Source of the DNA: Clostridia bacterium
Lineage (GTDB): Bacteria; Bacillota; Clostridia; Monoglobales; Monoglobaceae
Reading direction: 5' to 3'
Assembly (NCBI GenBank): GCA_017409915.1
Contig: JAFQRU010000032.1
Span: forward strand, 1 to 5,286
Length of the DNA: 5,286 nt
Shown here: one piece after another, positions 1 through 4,560 of the stretch
Layout of the letters: each line of letters begins with the position of its first letter
How positions within the stretch are numbered: position 1 is the stretch's first letter
Program-made: the position numbers and the translations under genes
Notes under the pieces: model-generated
The model's database searches: none
Seen by the model: the letters and a program-made list of their open reading frames with translations, nothing else
What the model was told of the DNA's origin: nothing

Positions 1-35
1 TCATAAAAAATATCAATGCAACACGTCCTTTTCTG

Positions 36-64
36 TTGACAACACTTAGTAGTTGTGGTATAAT
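36..64 (+). promoter_or_regulatory. Sigma-A promoter of the toxin mRNA
   Basis: A perfect -35 TTGACA (36-41) and a perfect -10 TATAAT (59-64) are separated by the optimal 17 bp. A TG at 56-57 gives an extended -10. Transcription should start near 71-72, giving a leader of about 110 nt before the small toxin ORF. The 12 bases TTGTGGTATAAT (53-64) recur exactly in the opposing antisense promoter. Confidence 0.88.
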
Positions 65-71
65 GCCCACT

Positions 72-83
72 GATAGGAAGTCA
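72..83 (+). repeat. Left arm of inverted repeat flanking the toxin locus
   Basis: GATAGGAAGTCA occurs here, and its exact reverse complement TGACTTCCTATC is at 328-339. Each arm lies at or near the predicted 5' end of a transcript, toxin mRNA here and antisense RNA on the other side. The two RNAs would therefore begin with the same sequence, not complementary sequence. A second pair of related blocks follows: GGTTGACCCT at 118-127 against AGGGTCAATC at 312-321 (9 of 10 match in reverse complement). Confidence 0.8.
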
Positions 84-156
84 CGTTGAATTTCAACCTT
101 CTTTATAGACGTTAGGCGGTTGACCCTTTATCATCATAGAGGGTTTTCGTTTCTTT

Positions 157-175
157 TTCCCTCGGAAAGGGGGAA
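157..175 (+). promoter_or_regulatory. Hairpin sequestering the toxin Shine-Dalgarno
   Basis: Bases 157-163 (TTCCCTC) can pair with 169-175 (GGGGGAA), giving seven pairs including one G-U, with a five-base loop GGAAA. The paired right arm is the G-run that would serve as the ribosome binding site for the ATG at 180, six bases downstream. Known Fst/TxpA/BsrG-type toxin mRNAs keep their ribosome binding site paired so that the toxin is translated poorly or late. The same role is inferred here. The pairing is read by eye and no energy was computed. Confidence 0.65.
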
Positions 176-179
176 TGCC

Positions 180-266
180 ATGGTTACATATGACTCCTTA
201 ATCCAGTTTGGATTATTACTCGTTGCAATCATTGCGCTTTGTTTTGAGATAAACAAAAAGAAATAA
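180..266 (+). CDS. Putative holin-like type I toxin peptide (Hol-Tox family)
   Basis: This 28-residue peptide starts MVTYDSLIQFGLLL and ends EINKKK. It has a short polar N-terminus with MVTY, one hydrophobic helix at about residues 7-22 (membrane segment), and a basic Lys-Lys-Lys tail. This is the layout of the small Firmicute holin-like toxins (Hol-Tox, related in plan to Fst and TxpA), which insert in the membrane when unregulated. The start is fixed by a G-run at 169-173, six bases upstream. No other in-frame start lies between it and that site. The stop codon is embedded in the stem of the terminator, typical of these loci. A perfect promoter lies upstream and an opposing promoter downstream, completing a type I toxin-antitoxin arrangement. 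Family assignment rests on recalled similarity and context; toxicity is inferred. Confidence 0.85.
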   Translation: MVTYDSLIQFGLLLVAIIALCFEINKKK

Positions 267-301
267 CCGCCCACAGGACCAATTGTAGCGGTTATTTTTT
301 T
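262..301. terminator. Shared bidirectional terminator of toxin mRNA and antisense RNA
   Basis: AATAACCGC (262-270) pairs perfectly with GCGGTTATT (288-296), a nine-pair stem with a 17-base loop. On the plus strand it is followed by a run of T to 301. On the minus strand it is followed by TTTCTTTTTG (complement of 255-264, overlapping the stem end). It can therefore stop both convergent transcripts, as in the Fst-type par loci where toxin and antitoxin RNAs share one terminator. The toxin stop codon TAA (264-266) is inside the left arm. Confidence 0.88.
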
Positions 302-327
302 AATCACACATAGGGTCAATCGTCTGT

Positions 328-339
328 TGACTTCCTATC
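328..339 (-). repeat. Right arm of inverted repeat flanking the toxin locus
   Basis: TGACTTCCTATC is the exact reverse complement of 72-83. It lies about 13-24 bases inside the predicted antisense transcript, so that RNA carries GAUAGGAAGUCA near its 5' end just as the toxin mRNA does. Together with the shared 12-base -10 region, it suggests that the antitoxin promoter and leader arose as an inverted copy of the toxin promoter and leader, or the reverse. Confidence 0.8.
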
Positions 340-358
340 TTTTTCTTTTTGTGTTTTA

Positions 359-388
359 ATTATACCACAAAAGTGATACAAATGTCAA
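359..388 (-). promoter_or_regulatory. Sigma-A promoter of the antisense RNA
   Basis: On the minus strand a perfect TTGACA (388-383) and a perfect TATAAT (364-359) are 18 bp apart, with a TG extended -10 motif. The segment TTGTGGTATAAT is identical to the toxin promoter at 53-64. The predicted start is near 352. Directly upstream, at 391 and beyond, begins a 10-bp-phased A-tract array that occupies the UP-element position, so this promoter should be strong. Confidence 0.85.
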
Positions 389-390
389 CA

Positions 391-460
391 TTTTTATACA
401 TTTTCGCACATTTTGATACGTTTTTATGCATTTTGATACATTTTTATGCATTTTCTTACA
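391..460 (-). repeat. Seven 10-bp units: phased A-tract array
   Basis: Seven consecutive 10-bp units start at 391, 401, 411, 421, 431, 441 and 451. Each begins with TTTT, and most end in ACA, ACG or GCA. The plus-strand consensus is roughly TTTTKATRCA. Two weaker units (371-380 AAGTGATACA and 381-390 AATGTCAACA) continue the phase into the antisense promoter. On the minus strand these are A-tracts repeated at about one helical turn, the classic arrangement for intrinsically curved DNA. The array spans about -40 to -108 relative to the predicted antisense start. It may act as an extended UP element or bend, or as a protein-binding array. The function is inferred and the repeat pattern is plain in the sequence. 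Confidence 0.8.
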
Positions 461-492
461 TGCTTTTATTTTTTATTATACTCTATTTTTAT

Positions 493-531
493 TTTTGAAA
501 TTATATTCCATTCCCATCAAAAATTTCAAAA
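493..531. repeat. AT-rich inverted repeat in intergenic region
   Basis: TTTTGAAATT (493-502) and AATTTCAAAA (522-531) are perfect 10-base inverted repeats with a 19-base loop. The arms contain only one G-C pair each, so it is a weak RNA hairpin and lacks a clear U-tract. It could be a protein-binding palindrome or chance in AT-rich DNA. No gene, tRNA or convincing promoter was found elsewhere in 461-667. Confidence 0.35.
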
Positions 532-639
532 CATGTGTTAATTATCTATACGCTTTTTAAATTGGCATTTGTTGTTACATTGTGTAAGTTTTATATTTGT
601 CGCCTTTTTATCGACAGTATTTAAAGTTCCATACCTCAT

Positions 640-666
640 AGGACAAGCGATAAACTTGTCCTTTTT
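640..666 (+). terminator. Hairpin with T-tract just beyond the spoIIE stop
   Basis: AGGACAAG (640-647) pairs with CTTGTCCT (655-662) across a seven-base loop and is followed by T to 666. The T-run is on the plus-strand side, so as an intrinsic terminator it points rightward, towards the 3' end of the minus-strand spoIIE gene. For spoIIE mRNA the hairpin begins six bases after the stop codon but is followed by a sequence without a U-run. It may stop rightward readthrough from the toxin side, or mark the spoIIE 3' end as a stabilising stem. Confidence 0.5.
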
Positions 667-667
667 A

Positions 668-3010
668 TTATGCGCTCTTTTTTCTTATCTTTAAAGATAT
701 GACGGTCATATCGTCATAGGGCTTGCCTCCGCTTTCCTTTATGGCTCTGTCTAAAAGTTTTTGAGCCAAGTCGTTTGCAGAGGTGGGCTGGACGCTTTCC
801 ATAAAGCCTTTTATCCATTTATCTCCACCCTCTTTGGTTTCAACCCCGTCTGTTATCATAACAATGGTGTCTCCCTCTTTTACGCGTCTTGCAAAAGTAG
901 AGACCTCCATTTCGGGCATAAGGCCAACGGGGAGGGACGCCGCCCGAACGGTTTCGACATTTCTCCCCTGCTTGATAAAGCTTGGCTCTGCACCTGTTTT
1001 GATAAACTCAACCTCTCCTGTATGCAAATCTATTATGCACATATCAAGGGTGGCAAATGAGTCATTTTCCGACTTTAAAACCATTATTGAATTTATAAGT
1101 CTCACTGCCGTATGCTTATCAAAGCCTGCCCGGAGGAAGCTATCTAAAAGCTCCACTATTGCCTGGCTTTCAAGGGAGGCTCTTTTCCCCGTTCCCATTC
1201 CGTCGCTTAATGTCATAACAAACTTCCCGCCCCCCGGCATAAAGCACTTAAAATTATCTCCGCTCTCTTCCGAGGTGCCAGCTCTTGCATAGCCTTGCTC
1301 AATTTCAAAAATTTCGCTTTCGTCAATCATAATCATAACATAATCCCCGTCCTCTCTTATTTTATAAATATTGACATCCTTTCCGACCGCTGAGGAAACG
1401 ACGCCCCTTATGACACCTTTTCCTCTTGGCTTAAAGTCGGTCCGTCTTATGCTCATCTCAACTCTTATCTTTTTGTCGCGGTTTTTAATGACATTGATAT
1501 CCCGAACTTTAATCCCTCGGCTTTCAATTCTCAGTTTAAGTTCATTTGCCATAAGGCTGTCATAATTTATATCCTCATTTATCTCCCTTGCGAGCTCGTT
1601 TATAATTTTGGAAACCCCTGCAATCTGCTGATAAACCGCAAGCTGACTTTCCCCCAGCCTCTTCTGCCAGGAGTGGTTCAGCCGATAGATGCTGAGCTGA
1701 TTATTAAGTGTTGCCGTCAGAGAAGAAACATTTTTGCATTTACTGTAAAAAGCTTCATTAACCTGTTCTTCATTAACCTCTCCGCTTTGGTCGATTGTCT
1801 CCATAAGCTTTAAAAAACTTCGGTAGGTGGAGTTAAATTCCCGTCCCCAGCAAAGACCGCCTCTTTGGCATTTTACGCAGACCTTCTCAGCAGTTTTATC
1901 AAATACCACCGCTATATCTTCCCCCATTTCCTCCTCTTCGTTTTTGGAGAGCTTTGACATTGTTTCCCCCAAAGACGAAAAAGAGGTCGACACCGCTTTG
2001 AGCCTTAAAATAAGGCTTCCTTTAATTTTTCTTATTGTGGCAGAATCGGGGTTTTTAATTTTAAAAAGCCTGCCGAACCGGTCATAAGCCTTATCGGGAA
2101 CAGCCGAAAAGGCTGCCGCCGCCACTATTATTTCATAGATGCTGAGCATATCCCGCATAGCGCCGTTGACATAGACAATAACAATGGCATCGGCAATCAA
2201 AAGAGAAATGACCGCCCAGGCCTTCCCCTTTTTCGCAAACACACCTGCACACAAAGAGCAAAAACCAAAGGCTCCCATAAAGGGCAGGAAATAATCCGTC
2301 TCAATTCCGCAGAGCATCCCAAGGCTCAGTCCAATGGCCGCGGTCTGAGTTGCCCCCAGACTTCTTGCCGCCCCCAGAATTAAAAATCCTGCAAGGGCAT
2401 TTGCCAGAGAAAAACCGTCTATGAAATCAAAATTCTTTACGCTTAAAAATAATAGCGCACCTATAAATATTAAGGAAAGCTTTTCGTCTCCCGTCAGGTT
2501 CCTTGAAAAAAGTCTCTTACTTCTTATAACATTCTTTCCTTTTTCCATGGCATAACTTCCAAGGAAAATTCCCGTTATTTCATAAACGAGGTTGAGGGCC
2601 CAGATAAAACTGTATCCCCTTATGTAGCCAATAGCGATATCAACAAGAGCAAGAGACGAGCTCATAACAATAGGAGCAGTTTTTTGACTCAGCTTTACAT
2701 CCTTTTCCAGAACAAAAAGGGCCATAAGATAAATAACCGTCGCCATAGCATAGCGGACAATGAGTAGCTTGTCCCACATTAAAAGGCTTCCTAAAAATAT
2801 AGATACTGCGCTTATTAAAGCTTTTAAAGAAAGCCGTCTTTCAAGGGTCATAAACCCAAGTCCGAAAGGCGCAATTCCAAAATAAGGGGAGGACGCCCCC
2901 ATAAAGACTCCGCCGATTCTTTCAATTATATCTTTTTTCTCTATGGAAATCTTCTTTTTGGGCGGGCCCATACATATTCTTTCATAGGTGGTAACCTCTG
3001 TCTTTGGCAT
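668..3010 (-). CDS. spoIIE: Stage II sporulation protein E, PP2C-type serine phosphatase
   Basis: This 780-residue protein (827 in B. subtilis) dephosphorylates SpoIIAA to release sigma-F in the forespore and acts at the polar septum with FtsZ. Residues about 30-303 are hydrophobic and form the multi-spanning membrane domain. The central region has a Cys cluster, C378-x2-C381-x5-C387-W. The C-terminal PP2C domain has SGDNF (D585), LSDGMGTG (D603), TLDMCIIDL (around 656), ITDG (D721) and DDMTV (D766/D767), so the metal-binding aspartates are intact. The ATG at 3010 was chosen because GAGGGAG lies five bases upstream. An in-frame ATG at 3094 lies upstream of the -35 box and cannot be on the mRNA from the recognised promoter. 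The gene is transcribed alone, divergently from rnfC. The promoter suggests sporulation-specific Spo0A control. The family call is secure. Confidence 0.96.
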   Translation of the reverse strand: MPKTEVTTYERICMGPPKKKISIEKKDIIERIGGVFMGASSPYFGIAPFGLGFMTLERRLSLKALISAVSIFLGSLLMWDKLLIVRYAMATVIYLMALFVLEKDVKLSQKTAPIVMSSSLALVDIAIGYIRGYSFIWALNLVYEITGIFLGSYAMEKGKNVIRSKRLFSRNLTGDEKLSLIFIGALLFLSVKNFDFIDGFSLANALAGFLILGAARSLGATQTAAIGLSLGMLCGIETDYFLPFMGAFGFCSLCAGVFAKKGKAWAVISLLIADAIVIVYVNGAMRDMLSIYEIIVAAAAFSAVPDKAYDRFGRLFKIKNPDSATIRKIKGSLILRLKAVSTSFSSLGETMSKLSKNEEEEMGEDIAVVFDKTAEKVCVKCQRGGLCWGREFNSTYRSFLKLMETIDQSGEVNEEQVNEAFYSKCKNVSSLTATLNNQLSIYRLNHSWQKRLGESQLAVYQQIAGVSKIINELAREINEDINYDSLMANELKLRIESRGIKVRDINVIKNRDKKIRVEMSIRRTDFKPRGKGVIRGVVSSAVGKDVNIYKIREDGDYVMIMIDESEIFEIEQGYARAGTSEESGDNFKCFMPGGGKFVMTLSDGMGTGKRASLESQAIVELLDSFLRAGFDKHTAVRLINSIMVLKSENDSFATLDMCIIDLHTGEVEFIKTGAEPSFIKQGRNVETVRAASLPVGLMPEMEVSTFARRVKEGDTIVMITDGVETKEGGDKWIKGFMESVQPTSANDLAQKLLDRAIKESGGKPYDDMTVISLKIRKKSA

Positions 3011-3043
3011 TTTTTCTCCCTCTTTCCGTGTTTCTTGCCTACT

Positions 3044-3076
3044 ATTATATGCCTTCTTCTCAGAGATAATTGTCAA
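3044..3076 (-). promoter_or_regulatory. spoIIE promoter with 21-bp spacer
   Basis: On the minus strand a perfect TTGACA (3076-3071) and a perfect TATAAT (3049-3044) are separated by 21 bp, too far for ordinary sigma-A recognition. B. subtilis spoIIE has a 21-bp spacer, and spoIIG is similarly long. Both need Spo0A-P bound over the -35 to work. The predicted start near 3037 leaves a leader of about 27 nt to the ATG at 3010. Confidence 0.8.
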
Positions 3077-3095
3077 AATTTGGTAAATTGACAAA
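3069..3095. promoter_or_regulatory. Candidate Spo0A boxes between spoIIE and rnfC
   Basis: Compared with the Spo0A box TTTGTCRAA, ATTGTCAAA at 3069-3077 matches 8 of 9 and overlaps the spoIIE -35. TTTGGTAAA at 3079-3087 matches 7 of 9 and lies in direct repeat at a 10-bp step, the usual spacing for a Spo0A dimer. TTTGTCAAT on the minus strand at 3095-3087 matches 8 of 9. Relative to the rnfC start (near 3143) the cluster lies at about -48 to -74. AT-rich sequence makes chance matches possible, but position with a 21-bp-spacer spoIIE promoter is strong support. Confidence 0.6.
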
Positions 3096-3107
3096 AAATT
3101 AATTAAG

Positions 3108-3136
3108 TTGCATTTGGGCGGGGTTTATGCTATAAT
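3108..3136 (+). promoter_or_regulatory. Sigma-A promoter of the rnf operon
   Basis: TTGCAT (3108-3113) and a perfect TATAAT (3131-3136) are 17 bp apart, with an extended -10 TG at 3128-3129. Transcription should start near 3143, leaving a leader of about 44 nt to the rnfC ATG at 3187. This supports the downstream start codon, because the in-frame ATG at 3145 would sit almost at the transcript's first base. Confidence 0.75.
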
Positions 3137-3186
3137 ATTTACATATGTGTATTAAGCAAATTTTGAAAGGAAAAAGGATTGATTTT

Positions 3187-4548
3187 ATGAACATACCTTT
3201 TTTATCAAATCTTAAAATATTAGTCCCTGAAAAAGAGACTAAGACCTTTAAGGGTGGTGCTCATCCTGACGCTATGAAGGCGCTTACAAACAAGCTTCCT
3301 ATCGTTGATGTTCCCGCTCCGAAGACTCTTGTTTTCCCAATGTCTCAGCATCTCGGTGCTCCCGCAACTCCTTGCGTTAAGGTAGGGGACACTGTTTTGG
3401 CAGGGCAGAAAATCGCAGAGGCAAGCGGATTTGTTTCCGCAAATGTTCACTCTTCTGTTTCAGGAAAGGTCATTGCAATCGAAGAGAGAATGAATCATTT
3501 TGGACTTATGATAAACTCTATCGTTATTGAAAATGACGAGCAGGACATTAACGAGTTTGAGGCTGAGCCGAGAAACTTTAAAGATTTTTCTCCATCTGAG
3601 CTTGTTGATATTGTCCGCGAGGCAGGAATCGTTGGTATGGGCGGGGCAACTTTCCCCACGCATATTAAGCTTTCTCCTCCTGAGGGGAAAACCATTGACA
3701 CGGTTATCATAAACGGTGCAGAATGTGAGCCATGTCTTACTTCTGACCACCGCGCTATGCTTGAAACTCCGAAAGAGGTTTTGACAGGCCTTAAAATTAT
3801 GCTTAAAATTTTCGGTCTTAAAAAAGGCTATATCGGCATTGAGGAAAACAAAGCCGACGCAATCGAGCTTTTAACCAACTATGCCCATATGGAAAACGAT
3901 TATGAAATTGAGATTGTTCCTCTTAAAGTTAAGTATCCTCAGGGAAGCGAAAAGCATCTTATAAATGCAATAACAGGACGAACTGTTCCTGTTGGCAAAC
4001 TTCCTTTGGATGTGGGATGCGTTGTAAACAATATTGACACTTGCGCTGCTATTGCAAGGGCCGTTGTTTACGGAATGCCTCTCATTTCAAGAATTGTTAC
4101 GGTTACGGGGGACTGCATTAAAAACCCAACCAATGCAAGGGTTCGAATCGGAACTCCTATGGGAGATGTTATTGAATATTTGGGCGGCCTTAAAGCTCAG
4201 CCTAAAAAAGTTATTATGGGCGGACCTATGATGGGTATTGCCGTTCCTAATCTTGATGTTCCTGTTGTTAAGGGTTCATCCGGTATCGTTGCTCTTTCAA
4301 AGCGGAGCACTCTTCTTCGTCACGAAGGAGTTTGCGTTCGCTGCGGAAAATGTGTTGCCGCTTGTCCTATGGGTCTATCCCCTCTCTTCTTAAAAGAGGC
4401 GATTGTGGCAGGGGACTTTGACAGAATGAAAGAGCTTGACATAAGCGCTTGTATTGAGTGCGGATCCTGTTCTTATGTTTGCCCTGGTGCAAACAATCCG
4501 TCTCAGAGCATAAAAACAGCGAGACTTAGACTTCGCAATATGGGTTAA
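3187..4548 (+). CDS. rnfC: Rnf complex subunit C (electron transport complex, NADH/FMN and 4Fe-4S subunit)
   Basis: This 453-residue protein is the peripheral subunit of the membrane-bound Rnf complex, which couples reduced ferredoxin oxidation and NAD+ reduction to Na+ or H+ export. The N-terminal third has a lipoyl-like fold region (KVGDTVLAGQKIAEASGFV). A NuoF-like nucleotide/FMN region follows, with GMGGATFPTHIKL from residue 150 and INGAECEPCLTSDH at 175-188, then YPQGSEKHLI and MGGPMMG. The C-terminus carries two 4Fe-4S motifs: C383-x2-C386-x2-C389-x3-C393-P and C422-x2-C425-x2-C428-x3-C432-P. All eight Cys are present. AAAGGAAAAAGGA upstream supports the ATG at 3187 over the ATG at 3145, which has no ribosome binding site. 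The gene leads an operon; its stop codon overlaps the rnfD ribosome binding site. Length is normal for Firmicute RnfC, which lacks the long proteobacterial C-terminal tail. Confidence 0.96.
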   Translation: MNIPFLSNLKILVPEKETKTFKGGAHPDAMKALTNKLPIVDVPAPKTLVFPMSQHLGAPATPCVKVGDTVLAGQKIAEASGFVSANVHSSVSGKVIAIEERMNHFGLMINSIVIENDEQDINEFEAEPRNFKDFSPSELVDIVREAGIVGMGGATFPTHIKLSPPEGKTIDTVIINGAECEPCLTSDHRAMLETPKEVLTGLKIMLKIFGLKKGYIGIEENKADAIELLTNYAHMENDYEIEIVPLKVKYPQGSEKHLINAITGRTVPVGKLPLDVGCVVNNIDTCAAIARAVVYGMPLISRIVTVTGDCIKNPTNARVRIGTPMGDVIEYLGGLKAQPKKVIMGGPMMGIAVPNLDVPVVKGSSGIVALSKRSTLLRHEGVCVRCGKCVAACPMGLSPLFLKEAIVAGDFDRMKELDISACIECGSCSYVCPGANNPSQSIKTARLRLRNMG

Positions 4549-4553
4549 GGAGG
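4547..4553 (+). promoter_or_regulatory. rnfD ribosome binding site overlapping the rnfC stop
   Basis: AAGGAGG begins inside the rnfC TAA codon (4546-4548) and lies seven bases before the rnfD ATG at 4561. Ribosomes ending rnfC therefore stop next to the rnfD start, which indicates translational coupling of the two subunits. Confidence 0.85.
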
Positions 4554-4560
4554 GAAAAAT

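Larger units (their letters stand above)
253..352 (-). ncRNA. Predicted antisense antitoxin RNA
   Basis: An RNA of about 100 nt is predicted to start near 352, seven bases after the minus-strand -10, and end after the shared terminator near 253. About 50 nt (253-303) would be fully complementary to the 3' end of the toxin mRNA, covering the last toxin codons and the terminator stem. A 5-bp seed of possible leader contact also exists: mRNA AGGGT at 140-144 against the antisense ACCCT (complement of 312-316). No ORF with a ribosome binding site is seen in it. By analogy with RatA and RNAII it would block toxin translation or trigger mRNA decay. Ends are estimates. Confidence 0.68.

Noticed and set aside
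134..319. 61-codon minus-strand reading frame across the toxin locus
   Set aside because: It runs through the antisense of the toxin gene and terminator, has no ribosome binding site at its start, and its residues look like a mirror of the toxin coding strand.
391..460. CRISPR array or plasmid-type iterons
   Set aside because: Units are contiguous 10-mers with no spacers, so not CRISPR. No replication gene is nearby to support iterons.
562..597. Possible promoter (TTGGCA, TTGTTA and TATATT elements)
   Set aside because: Available pairings have spacers of 14 or 24 bp, or need a poor -10, and AT-rich sequence makes such matches common.
783..1292. 169-codon plus-strand reading frame inside spoIIE
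   Set aside because: It is opposite the PP2C domain of spoIIE, has no supporting ribosome binding site and shows no recognisable protein features.
3011..3094. Longer N-terminus for SpoIIE starting at 3094
   Set aside because: That ATG lies upstream of the -35/-10 pair at 3044-3076 and lacks a ribosome binding site. The ATG at 3010 has GAGGGAG at good spacing.
3088..3136. TTGACA at 3088-3093 as the rnfC -35 box
   Set aside because: It is 37 bp from the TATAAT at 3131. TTGCAT at 3108 has the correct 17-bp spacing and the -10 is extended.
3145..3186. Longer N-terminus for RnfC starting at 3145
   Set aside because: The ATG falls within about two bases of the predicted transcription start and has no ribosome binding site. 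The ATG at 3187 follows AAGGA at eight bases and gives the usual RnfC N-terminus.
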